Assembly: GCA_003557125.1 (NCBI GenBank)
Contig: PWPN01000160.1
Location: 1-15,508, forward strand
Direction of reading: 5' to 3'
Source of the DNA: Phycisphaerae bacterium
GTDB lineage: Bacteria > Planctomycetota > Phycisphaerae > UBA1845 > PWPN01
Length of the DNA stretch: 15,508 nucleotides
The notes under the pieces were generated by a model. The model was not told the DNA's origin and searched no databases. It saw nothing but the letters and a program-made list of their open reading frames with translations. Both the position numbers and the translations under genes were made by a program. Numbering within the stretch: position 1 is the first letter of the stretch; every line of letters starts with the position of its first letter. Positions 1-7,282 of the stretch are shown here, piece by piece.

Positions 1-306
1 CGGGTGATCGAAAAGTCGGGACATTTCGTGATCAATACGCTCGGCGATGAGCAAATCAACTCGCCTCTTTTCAAGCGATTCGTCAAGGGGAGCGAGATGG
101 GCAAAACGGCATTCGAGGGGCTGCAGATCGAGGAATGGCCCAACGGCGTCGTCATCAAGGACTGCCTCACCCATCTCGGCTGCGAGCTCACCGGGAAGAT
201 GAACGCCGGTGATCATACCGTCTTCGTCGGCGCGGTCGTCGCGGGCGACGTTCATCGCGAGGGCGAGCCGGCTGTCCGGCTTCGTTCCAGCGGCATGAAC
301 TACTGA
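1..306 (+). CDS. Flavin reductase-like protein, C-terminal part (5' truncated)
   Basis: The frame is open from the first base and ends at TGA 304-306, giving 101 residues. It matches the C-terminal two thirds of the flavin reductase-like FMN-binding split-barrel family, whose members are usually about 150-200 residues. Visible family features are the SGHFVINTL segment near the start, which corresponds to the 'e(S/T)g.fvvN.l' strand, a cysteine-containing strand (LGCEL), and the GDHTVFVGAVV strand, which is the most diagnostic part. Such proteins bind FMN and reduce it with NAD(P)H, or act as small flavoredoxins. The true start and the N-terminal flavin-phosphate contacts lie outside the window, so the exact subfamily and electron donor cannot be given. 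The next gene begins 281 bp downstream. Confidence 0.8.
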   Translation, partial: RVIEKSGHFVINTLGDEQINSPLFKRFVKGSEMGKTAFEGLQIEEWPNGVVIKDCLTHLGCELTGKMNAGDHTVFVGAVVAGDVHREGEPAVRLRSSGMNY

Positions 307-587
307 GGCCCGGTACGCAGTCCGCACATACACCAGAAACAGCGATTTCGCTAACCGGCGCAGCATCCTTCCGTAAGGACGGTACTAAGAGGCATTCTCT
401 TGCTGCCTTGACGGTTGCGGACGGGTGCAGTGCCCGGGTAACCTGTCATGACCCGCCTGGTGCGCGGGGGTCTCTGCCGGGAGCTCATGAGCGGACGGGC
501 AGGGACGGACTGCCGGTGCGCGCCATGGCCGTTCCTGAGAGGCGGCTGTGCGACGTTCCCTAAAGGCCCAGAGAAGGAGACAGACGA
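307..587 (+). other. Intergenic region dense in inverted repeats; candidate structured RNA or leader
   Basis: No credible gene lies here. The plus strand can form many nested stems: GTCCGCA 320-326 with TGCGGAC 416-422 closes a domain holding AGCGATTTCGCT (341-352), TCCTT/AAGGA (366-370/375-379) and GCAGCA/TGCTGC (360-365/401-406). A second domain has GTCTCTGCC/GGCAGGGAC (470-478/498-506, one G-U pair), with GACCC/GGGTC-like pairing at 450-472 just before it. The stem packing is greater than I expect by chance even in GC-rich DNA, but I matched it to no known riboswitch, 6S, SRP, tmRNA or RNase P signature. It may be a 5' leader of the glycoside hydrolase gene, a separate small RNA, or the 3' end of the flavin reductase transcript. 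Confidence 0.35.
574..580 (+). promoter_or_regulatory. Shine-Dalgarno site of the glycoside hydrolase gene
   Basis: AAGGAGA lies 7 bases before the ATG at 588. It supports that start over the other open frames overlapping this stretch. Confidence 0.75.
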
Positions 588-2972
588 ATGCGGAGTTGGA
601 TCGGTGCCGTCGTAATCGCGGTGTCAGTGGTGGCTGGAGCCCAAACGGTCGAAGCGCGAGATATCAAGGGAGCTGTGGTTTCCGTACCGGACGACCTGAG
701 CGTCGAACAGGCCTTCGACATCCCGTTGAACGACTATTGGCGCGGCAACATGAAGGTCGGCCCGGACGGGCTCGCCGATAACAAGAAAGACTTCCCTCAC
801 GTACCGAACCTGATCAGCTATAAGCTCGAAGTGGGCCTCGGCGGGACGTATGAGCTTCAGGCACGTTATGCCTCGGACGAACCCCACCCAGCCTACCTTC
901 GCATCGACGGCGAGTTGCAAGGCAGCGTCTTTCAGCAAACGGGCGATCCGGACACATGGGTGCGTCTGGCACGGGTCGGTCTGCGGCCGGGGACGCGCGA
1001 GATCCGTTTCACCTCGCACTACGTAGAGACGCACTTTCCGGTCGTCAAGGGACTGAGGCTCGTTTTCCGAGGCGGTCCCGTCCCGCCGCCCCGGCCCGAA
1101 CCCGAAGTCTATCGGCCGCGGCCCGAGCTCGAGGACGACTGGTACAAATCGATCCGGCGTAAGATCCACGGCGATTTCCATACGTCCGGTCACATCCGCG
1201 GGATCGGCAAGGATTTCGATCCCGACGAGTACGGCCGAGCGCTCGTCGAGGCCGGCGTCGATTCCATCTGCGTCTTCGCCAAGGGGCATCACGGCTACGC
1301 CTATTACAACACGCGCGTGGGGACGCGACACCCCGGCCTGGACTTCGACCTTCTGCAAAAGCAGATCGAGGCCTGCCAGAAGTACGGCATCAAGATCTGG
1401 GCCTATTTTTCGATCGGTCGCGACGAACTCTACTCGAGCACGCTGGAGCAGGTCGTCGATGATCCCCATACGCGAAGCACCCGGTTGGACATTCGAATCG
1501 ACAGCGATTACGTCCAGAATCAGATCTGGCCGATGGTCACCGAAGTCGTTCGCGATTACGACCTCGACGGCGTCTTTTTCGACTTCACCGAGTCCGAAGA
1601 GTTCGTCCAGCGGACGCACGACCTCATCAAATCGATCAAGCCCGGCGTCGTGGTCGCCTGCAACCACCAGTGGCTCAAGAGCCGAACCGACCTGGGTAAG
1701 CTCGACGTGCTCGAGCTGGAAAGTTGGGACCACAAGATGCCCAACTACCACTGGCAGTATTTCGCCCGATACGCGCGGGGTGCGGTCCCCATGACGGCGA
1801 TGACGACGCGCTTCTGGATCGCCTGGGGCGATTTCGGCGGCGTGGCCGACGAGGCGATGCTCTGGTTCCACACCGCGACCGCGTTGGCCAACGGCTGTCT
1901 CGTCTCCATCGGCGACCACCTGCACCCCTTCGGGCGGCTCGAACCGGCTGTCTATGAGCGGATCGGCCGAGTTTTCAACTATACCACCCAGGTCGAGGAG
2001 TACGTTATCGATTCGGAGAGCGTGCCCTACGTTGCGATGACTCGGCCGCTCGAAGTGACGCATGGCTTCAACGCCAATCAGTGCGCGGCGCTGGTCGACG
2101 GCGGCATCCATTTCACCGTGATCGACCCGACCCAGTCGCCGGACGATTTCAAAGCGGTCGTCGTGCCGGACGCGTCCATCGTCGGAGCCGACCAGGCGGC
2201 CCGGCTCGAAGCGTACGTCCGAAACGGCGGGCGACTCATCCTCATGGGTCAGCTTTCCGATGCACTCGCACGGCTCGCCGGCGTCGAGCTCGGGGAAAGG
2301 CAGCCGGCAAGCTACGTCCGCGGTACCGAGCATCTGCCGTCGGTGCCGGCCGTCGACCTGTTCACCTACGAGCCCGTCCTGCCCGCACGGCCGCTGCAGG
2401 GCACCGAGGTGCTCGCACCGATCGTCTGGCCGCTCAACCATGGCACGATCTACCGTTCCATCCGGAACAGCCCGTCGTCCGACGTGCCCTCCGAATGGGC
2501 GGCCATTACCTGGCGCCAGGTCGATCGCGGGCAGGTCGCCTACTCGGCGGTCCCGCTGCTGGACGCGTACGCCAACTGGGGCTACACGCCCTTGCGCCAG
2601 ATCCTGACCGACCTGCTGGAGCGGATGATCCCGCCGGCGGAACGCGTCGCACAGGTGCGAACACCCGCACCGCTCGAGGTCTCCGTGACGCGCCAAGGCG
2701 AGCGGCTCATCGTCCACCTCGTGCACTGCCCGCAGTCCCGCCGGGCCGCCAGTTCCACGCGACGCGACGATTTGCTCTTCCGCCATCCCGTCATCGACGG
2801 CATGCCGACGGTCTCCGGCGTGCAGCTCGATCTGCCCGAGGCACTCGTGGGTGGGCGCACGATGCGGATCGTTCCCGATGACACGACCGTCCGCCCGTCG
2901 GGCAATGCGGAAGGCCTGGTCACATACGACATACCCGAGTTCACGATCAATACGATCCTGGTCCTCGAGTAA
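588..2972 (+). CDS. Secreted glycoside hydrolase-like protein (GHL6 / GH151-type, alpha-L-fucosidase-like)
   Basis: A 794-residue exported protein. Residues 1-23 form a signal peptide (short basic start, hydrophobic core, AQTVEA cut region). Residues about 25-162 look like a beta-sandwich, carbohydrate-binding-like domain, followed by a proline-rich linker (165-180). Residues about 192-470 resemble the hypothetical glycosyl hydrolase 6 TIM barrel: AGVDSICVFAKGHHGYAYY (222-240), RHPGLDFDLL (247-256), GIKIWAYFS (267-275) and DGVFFDF (327-332), where D332 is a candidate nucleophile by analogy with fucosidase barrels. Residues about 485-570 look like the GATase1-like trimerisation domain of GH42/GH151 enzymes, with a beta-rich tail after it. 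GH151 includes characterised alpha-L-fucosidases, but related proteins are uncharacterised, so the substrate is inference. No other sugar-metabolism gene is nearby. It stands alone on the plus strand. Confidence 0.75.
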   Translation: MRSWIGAVVIAVSVVAGAQTVEARDIKGAVVSVPDDLSVEQAFDIPLNDYWRGNMKVGPDGLADNKKDFPHVPNLISYKLEVGLGGTYELQARYASDEPHPAYLRIDGELQGSVFQQTGDPDTWVRLARVGLRPGTREIRFTSHYVETHFPVVKGLRLVFRGGPVPPPRPEPEVYRPRPELEDDWYKSIRRKIHGDFHTSGHIRGIGKDFDPDEYGRALVEAGVDSICVFAKGHHGYAYYNTRVGTRHPGLDFDLLQKQIEACQKYGIKIWAYFSIGRDELYSSTLEQVVDDPHTRSTRLDIRIDSDYVQNQIWPMVTEVVRDYDLDGVFFDFTESEEFVQRTHDLIKSIKPGVVVACNHQWLKSRTDLGKLDVLELESWDHKMPNYHWQYFARYARGAVPMTAMTTRFWIAWGDFGGVADEAMLWFHTATALANGCLVSIGDHLHPFGRLEPAVYERIGRVFNYTTQVEEYVIDSESVPYVAMTRPLEVTHGFNANQCAALVDGGIHFTVIDPTQSPDDFKAVVVPDASIVGADQAARLEAYVRNGGRLILMGQLSDALARLAGVELGERQPASYVRGTEHLPSVPAVDLFTYEPVLPARPLQGTEVLAPIVWPLNHGTIYRSIRNSPSSDVPSEWAAITWRQVDRGQVAYSAVPLLDAYANWGYTPLRQILTDLLERMIPPAERVAQVRTPAPLEVSVTRQGERLIVHLVHCPQSRRAASSTRRDDLLFRHPVIDGMPTVSGVQLDLPEALVGGRTMRIVPDDTTVRPSGNAEGLVTYDIPEFTINTILVLE

Positions 2973-3217
2973 CAGCCGACCCGCAAGGGCTCTGCACATA
3001 CTCTGCACAGAGTGCTGCGAAATCCGCCGGGCTGCTCCCCGTACCACACGGAGGGCAGCCCGCGGTCCGTTATGCCGGTGCCCTTCGTGTGGGGCGGTAG
3101 GACAGGTCGTTGACCTGCCTTCACCATTTGCCGCGATTGCAGACGCTCGATAGGCTTGTGTGAGGCCGCCATGCATTCGATGTCGTTGGTGCATCAGGCG
3201 ATCTCCATCCATGAGCG
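2973..3217. other. Intergenic region with three hairpins
   Basis: There is no credible gene. It holds a tight dyad ACTCTG-CA-CAGAGT (3000-3013), a 15-bp stem-loop at 3028-3062 and a bulged 9-bp stem-loop at 3099-3120 (CAGGTC-GTT-GACCTG core). 'CTCTGCACA' also occurs twice in tandem (2990-3009). I see no convincing promoter for the following gene. Confidence 0.5.
3028..3062 (+). terminator. Strong stem-loop after the glycoside hydrolase gene (terminator-like, no T tract)
   Basis: CGGGCTGCTCCCCGT (3028-3042) pairs with ACGGAGGGCAGCCCG (3048-3062) around a 5-base loop, ACCAC. There is one G-U pair and one C-A mismatch in 15 positions. It starts 56 bases after the stop codon. No T run follows, so it may be an RNA-stabilising or Rho-associated 3' hairpin instead of a classical terminator. 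Confidence 0.45.
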
Positions 3218-3793
3218 GTGCACGTGAAGATCATGATGGATGAATCTTCCCCAAGCAGCCAAGGCGAGACGAAGCCGATCCGCGAGTCTCGGGTTGATCC
3301 CAGAGCACGCGTATATAAACGACTCGTGCTGTGGGGGATCCTTGCCTTCTCGGCGTGGGTGCTCTATCAGACGCCTTGCATCCCCACATATCGCAGCAGC
3401 GGCAGTCGGCCTCTTTCATTCGAACGCGCACAACGCCGCTGTCCCATCCGTTTACCGTCGACTGCGCAGAACGTGCAGTACAAGCATTTCAGTTTCTTAC
3501 TGTACTTCGCAGAATCCGTCCGATTCGAAGCGCCCGTTGCGGATTGCCTGGCTCATATCCGGACAGTCATCGAAGACCATAATGCACGTTACACGTCAGG
3601 TTTGAGGCAAACACCCATCAAATGGACACCGATCACGACGCCTCCAAGCAAGGTACAGCTCGGACTCGACGTGCCTTGGTTTGACATTCACAACATTCAA
3701 AGTGGGATCCAGGCGGGTGCGCGCGGAACAATTCAACCGGCCATCTGGGTGGATGCCGAACGCGGCGTGTTCTACTACATGATGACAGACTAG
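3218..3793 (+). CDS. Hypothetical membrane-anchored protein
   Basis: I do not recognise this protein (191 residues from GTG 3218). A polar N-terminus is followed by basic residues and one hydrophobic stretch (about 35-50, LVLWGILAFSAWVLY), so it looks like a signal anchor with the rest outside the cytoplasm. The soluble part has IRLPSTAQNV and a globular-looking region with two cysteines (C75, C109, counted from the GTG) that ends in FYYMMTD. The start is uncertain: GTG 3218 has no Shine-Dalgarno site, while ATG 3233 or 3236 in the same frame has a weak GAAG just upstream and would shorten the protein by five or six residues. It faces the convergent lipoprotein gene across 47 bp. A function cannot be assigned, and it has no visible operon partner. 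Confidence 0.6.
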   Translation: MHVKIMMDESSPSSQGETKPIRESRVDPRARVYKRLVLWGILAFSAWVLYQTPCIPTYRSSGSRPLSFERAQRRCPIRLPSTAQNVQYKHFSFLLYFAESVRFEAPVADCLAHIRTVIEDHNARYTSGLRQTPIKWTPITTPPSKVQLGLDVPWFDIHNIQSGIQAGARGTIQPAIWVDAERGVFYYMMTD

Positions 3794-3811
3794 AAGACTC
3801 GACGAAGTCTT
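3794..3811. terminator. Short inverted repeat between convergent genes
   Basis: AAGACT (3794-3799) and AGTCTT (3806-3811) flank a 6-base loop directly after the TAG stop at 3791-3793. It is 30 bases from the stop of the convergent lipoprotein gene. It could act as a weak terminator in either direction, but there is no long T tract. Confidence 0.35.
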
Positions 3812-3840
3812 GCACTGCCTGTGAGAGTGAATCTTAAGGA

Positions 3841-4632
3841 TTAAGGATCCGCGATTGACACGGAGCCCCAAGGGGTTTCGAGTCGGCCGATCAGTATGAG
3901 TGTCGGTCGGCCGAGGCTCCCGCCGGCCAGCAGGCGCGCGAGCACTGCCTGTCCGGTGATCTGCCCCTCCAGGTCGAGCACGCCGCTTTCCCCCGCACCG
4001 ATGGTATCCGACGTGGTCGCGATCAATGCGGTGACGGGTATGTCGCCGAATGAAAGGTGGTACCCGACCTCTCCGAACCCCAGCTCGAAGATATTGGGGT
4101 TGTGGACCCTGACGTCGGCCGTCACGTGTGCGCCGGTCATCGACACATGCGGGAAGTCGACGCTGGCGAATGTGATTTCGGGCAACCGGAGCACGGGGAC
4201 CGTGCCGGCGAACGAGACGGGTAGCTCATAGGTTTCCCCTTGAACCGTGGCCGCGAAGGCTGTGCGAAGTTCGTAGTCGATCTCCGAGGCGTCGGACAGG
4301 TTCTCGTATGCCTGCCGGAGTCCCCGGTATTCGAAACGGACCGGCAGCGGGATCGAGCCGATCTTGCGGGCTGGTAAATGGGCTGTGCCGGGCGTCTTCG
4401 ACGCGAAGTATTCCTGTCCCTGGATGTCGATGGCATAGTGGAAGGATGGCACATGCAGCGGTGCGGCGTAAGGGTTGTTCACGTGCACATCGAGGACCAT
4501 TTCGACACTTTCCCAATCGATCCGGGTAATGCGGGGTGTCACTTCCTTGATCTGGGGACGATCGGCCGTCGCGCATCCGGTCAAAAGTAGGGATCCGGTC
4601 AGCCAGGCTGCGCTCTTGAGGACGCGTATCAT
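3841..4632 (-). CDS. LEA14/WHy-type lipoprotein with two tandem domains
   Basis: A 263-residue protein that starts with a lipoprotein signal: basic MIRVLK, hydrophobic core and lipobox LLTGC with the acylated cysteine at residue 20. Two similar halves follow (about 30-145 and 150-263). Each contains the 'V.NPn/y' turn typical of late-embryogenesis-abundant type 2 (WHy) domains, VHVNNPY at 49-55 and VRVHNPN at 175-180, inside beta-rich sequence. Such domains are immunoglobulin-like folds tied to desiccation or stress tolerance in plants; in bacteria they are mostly uncharacterised envelope lipoproteins. A clear AAGGAG precedes the ATG on the minus strand (within 4638-4645). It lies 115 bp downstream of the BrkB-like gene and may be the last gene of that operon. 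Aspartate is absent at the residue after the cysteine (it is Ala), which in proteobacterial sorting rules would favour the outer membrane. Confidence 0.8.
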   Translation of the reverse strand: MIRVLKSAAWLTGSLLLTGCATADRPQIKEVTPRITRIDWESVEMVLDVHVNNPYAAPLHVPSFHYAIDIQGQEYFASKTPGTAHLPARKIGSIPLPVRFEYRGLRQAYENLSDASEIDYELRTAFAATVQGETYELPVSFAGTVPVLRLPEITFASVDFPHVSMTGAHVTADVRVHNPNIFELGFGEVGYHLSFGDIPVTALIATTSDTIGAGESGVLDLEGQITGQAVLARLLAGGSLGRPTLILIGRLETPWGSVSIADP

Positions 4633-4747
4633 GGACGTCTCCTTTTATGATGTGTCCGCTGACCTCGGATTATAGTTTCGTTTCAATGTCGTGCGGCGGA
4701 GACTTGTGCGATTTCGAGTGCGGGTCGGTTGGGGGCCGCGCTTCGCG

Positions 4748-6127
4748 TCATGTCTGCGGCTTGTCCAGTATCGTCGCCAATGTCATGGAATCCAATGCCG
4801 CCTGGGTTCGTCCGAGTACGTCAGCCAAGGCGCGTCCCACGGATCCGTTCTGAATCCGTGGACTGTCGGGCATCGCGGCGGGGTCGGCGATATCAAGGAC
4901 GGATTGTACGGAGATCCGGTCGGGCGGGCGTGCGGGCACGTAGTGCGTATGCGATGATTCCTGGTCGACGGTGACCAGCAGTTCCTTGTCGACGAGTCGA
5001 TCAAGGAGGTCTTGGACTGCACCGCTGGGAATCCCGAGTTTTTCGGAAACCTCTTCGAGCGAGATGGGCCCTTGGCCAGCGAGGTAGGCTTCCGTGACGG
5101 TCAGGGCGGCAGCCAGCATATCCGACGGGCCCAGCACGATGTCCAGTTCCTGCTCGGCTCGTTCGAGTTCCTTGAGGTGGGCGGCCGTATGGGCCAGTTC
5201 CGCGCCGAACAGGAAGATGAGCCACGAACAATAGAGCCACAGGAAGAACAGCGGAAGCACGCCTAATACGCCGTAGATGTTCCCCTGGAGCACGAGTCGG
5301 TCGACGTAGAGTGCAAAAGCCTCCCTGGCAATCACCCAGATCAAGGTGGCCACGGTCGCACCCCCGATGGCCAGGCGAAAGGAAACCCGCTTGTTGGGCA
5401 GCAATTTGTAGACGGCGGCAACGACCAGGATCGTCATCAGGGTGGGGCTGAGCCAACCCACGAGAACCAGAAGAATTCCGAAGGCTCCGCCGATGCGCTC
5501 GAATGCGGCAAACGATTGTCTGCCGAGATAGCTCGCCGCCGCCAGGAGAACCGGGCCCAGCGTCATGCCCGACCAGTAGACCAGAATCCGGTGAACGGGC
5601 GATCGTCCGTGGGGCGCGGCGAAAATACGATTCAGTGCCGATTCCATGCTGGCCATGAGCATGCTTGCAGTCCAGATGAGCACGAGCCCGCCGACCGGGC
5701 CGATCCGTGCGAACGTCAGCTTGTCCTGGACGCGATCGACGACGAGTTCAATTTGCTCGGCGACGTTGATCTGTCGGGCGACCGGCTCATCGTCGTTCGC
5801 GTCGTCTGGCGCCTCTTCTCTATGGACCGCCACGATCTGATCGAATCCGCTGGCGTGGAGGAACTGCTGCAGGCTTTGTTTGCCGTCTTCCACGACGCCG
5901 AGCGTCTGGGCGAACAGCAGGGCGAGAACCATGACGGGGATCATCGCGAAGATGGTTCGGTAGGCCAGGGCAGCGGCTAACACCATCACGTCGTGTTCGT
6001 GGAGTCGTTTGGCACAGTGGGTCCAGAGCATCACCTGCCCGCGCAGAAATCGTGCTCCACGGCCCATCTGTTCGACGGGCTGCCCGATGTACCGTTCGAT
6101 TTTCTCTCGAAGGCCTTTGATCTTCAT
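4748..6127 (-). CDS. YihY/BrkB-family membrane protein with a winged-helix-like C-terminal domain
   Basis: A 459-residue inner-membrane protein of the YihY/virulence factor BrkB family (once misnamed ribonuclease BN). I see six membrane segments: about 48-75, 143-165, 181-203, 213-241, 252-275 and 286-312. Family hallmarks are ALAYRTIFAMIP (53-64), a middle NRIF motif and YGVLGVLPLFFLWLY (285-299). An acidic soluble loop (about 100-125) separates segments 1 and 2. After the membrane part, residues about 335-395 read as a winged helix (ISLEEVSEKLGIPSGAVQDLLDRL, then the KELLV wing), followed by a disordered tail. The family's biochemical role is unsettled; transport or envelope functions have been suggested. 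The start codon ATG 6125-6127 has only a weak G-rich site upstream. The gene sits 30 bp behind the site-2 protease gene and is almost surely cotranscribed with it. Confidence 0.88.
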   Translation of the reverse strand: MKIKGLREKIERYIGQPVEQMGRGARFLRGQVMLWTHCAKRLHEHDVMVLAAALAYRTIFAMIPVMVLALLFAQTLGVVEDGKQSLQQFLHASGFDQIVAVHREEAPDDANDDEPVARQINVAEQIELVVDRVQDKLTFARIGPVGGLVLIWTASMLMASMESALNRIFAAPHGRSPVHRILVYWSGMTLGPVLLAAASYLGRQSFAAFERIGGAFGILLVLVGWLSPTLMTILVVAAVYKLLPNKRVSFRLAIGGATVATLIWVIAREAFALYVDRLVLQGNIYGVLGVLPLFFLWLYCSWLIFLFGAELAHTAAHLKELERAEQELDIVLGPSDMLAAALTVTEAYLAGQGPISLEEVSEKLGIPSGAVQDLLDRLVDKELLVTVDQESSHTHYVPARPPDRISVQSVLDIADPAAMPDSPRIQNGSVGRALADVLGRTQAALDSMTLATILDKPQT

Positions 6128-6157
6128 GAATACGGCCCCCGTCCGAGACGCCTTGCG

Positions 6158-7282
6158 TCAACGTCCCTCGATCAGCGGGTGAAGCTGCCGGGGGCTCGTG
6201 GTCTTGCCCTCCTGGAGGGCGGTCTGGACCATGATCCATTCGCCGATGTTGTCCAGTGAAATCAGGCCGACGAGCTGCCCGTTGTCCATGACGGGCAGCG
6301 CGCCGCAGCCGAGCTCCTTCATGTGCGTGTAGGCGGTTTCGAGCGCATCGTCGCGGGCAGCATATCCGCACTCCTGGAACATCGTTTCGCGGATGTGCGC
6401 GTCGCGCCCCTGGTTGGCCAATCCCTTGATGAGATGATGACGGGGAAGAATGCCAACGACTTTGTCCTGCTCGATGATGGGAAAGTCATGCTGATCGCCG
6501 GCCAGCAATTCGTCGGCGGCAGTGCCCAGTATGTCGTCCGGTGAAAGGGCGCGGAAGTGCGTCATCATCGCGTCGCCGACTTTCCAGCCTCGAAACGTGG
6601 ACCGCATCTCGGCATGCTGGGCCTCCCCCTGGGCCCCGAGATAGACGAACAGGGCGATGAAAAGCAGAAAAGGATTCGTGAAAAAACCGAGGAACCCGAG
6701 CAGGATGGCCAGTGCCTGGCCGATACCCGCGGCGATGCGTGTGGCGCGTGCATAATGGGTGATGCGGCTGAGGAAGGATCGCAGCACGCGCCCGCCGTCC
6801 ATGGGAAAGGCCGGGATCAGGTTGAACACGAGCAGGATGACGTTGATCCACATGAGGGTGGCCAGGAAATTCCCGTCGATGAACGAGACATCCGTCAGGG
6901 CTGCCGTCCCGAACAGCAGCGTGGTGATCACGAACAGCGCCGCCGCGATGGCCAACGTGACGGCCGGTCCGGCGATCGCGATGAAGAACTCCTGGCGAGG
7001 GTCTTCCGGAATCGATTCCATCCGCGCAACCCCGCCGATGGGCAACAGAATGATATCGCGGGTGCGCACGCCGAAGCGGCGGGCCGTCAGAGCGTGGCCG
7101 AGCTCGTGGAGCACGACGCAGGTGAAAAGTGCGACGATGAAGAGTACGCCCCAGGACGCAGCCACCCACCCCCGACCCTGGAAAAGGATGGCTGCGACGA
7201 TCCATCCGACGAGAATCAGGAACGTCCAGTGAACGTAGATGCCGATGCCCTTGACCTCCTTGATCATCCAGGAAGCTTTCAT
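6158..7282 (-). CDS. Site-2 protease family (M50B) metalloprotease with tandem CBS domains
   Basis: A 374-residue integral-membrane zinc protease. HELGH at 59-63 supplies two zinc ligands and the catalytic glutamate; NLIPAFPMDGGR at 154-165 supplies the third ligand (D162). Membrane segments lie at about 17-35, 42-65, 100-125, 140-160 and 188-215. A cytoplasmic pair of CBS domains follows (about 235-290 and 297-355), with VGDAMM and IRETMF opening each. This layout matches the SpoIVFB-like, CBS-containing class of intramembrane proteases, where nucleotide binding by the CBS pair is thought to control cleavage; SpoIVFB responds to ATP. The natural substrate is unknown; anti-sigma factors or other membrane regulators are usual for the family, but none is encoded in this window. 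GGGAGGA precedes the ATG on the minus strand with good spacing, fixing the start. It heads the operon with the BrkB-like gene. Confidence 0.92.
   Translation of the reverse strand: MKASWMIKEVKGIGIYVHWTFLILVGWIVAAILFQGRGWVAASWGVLFIVALFTCVVLHELGHALTARRFGVRTRDIILLPIGGVARMESIPEDPRQEFFIAIAGPAVTLAIAAALFVITTLLFGTAALTDVSFIDGNFLATLMWINVILLVFNLIPAFPMDGGRVLRSFLSRITHYARATRIAAGIGQALAILLGFLGFFTNPFLLFIALFVYLGAQGEAQHAEMRSTFRGWKVGDAMMTHFRALSPDDILGTAADELLAGDQHDFPIIEQDKVVGILPRHHLIKGLANQGRDAHIRETMFQECGYAARDDALETAYTHMKELGCGALPVMDNGQLVGLISLDNIGEWIMVQTALQEGKTTSPRQLHPLIEGR

Noticed and set aside
307..587. Known RNA classes (RNase P, tmRNA, SRP RNA, cobalamin, TPP, c-di-GMP and glycine riboswitches) for the structured gap
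   Set aside because: I checked for their conserved sequence blocks by eye; a lone CTGAGA (535-540) is shared with TPP riboswitches but no other TPP block is present.
624..3212. Long minus-strand open frame (about 860 codons) opposite the glycoside hydrolase gene
   Set aside because: Its length follows from the GC-rich codon bias of the plus-strand gene. The translation has no domains, is rich in Arg/Asp/Val as antisense shadows are, and lacks a ribosome site; the plus-strand frame has a signal peptide and clear motifs.
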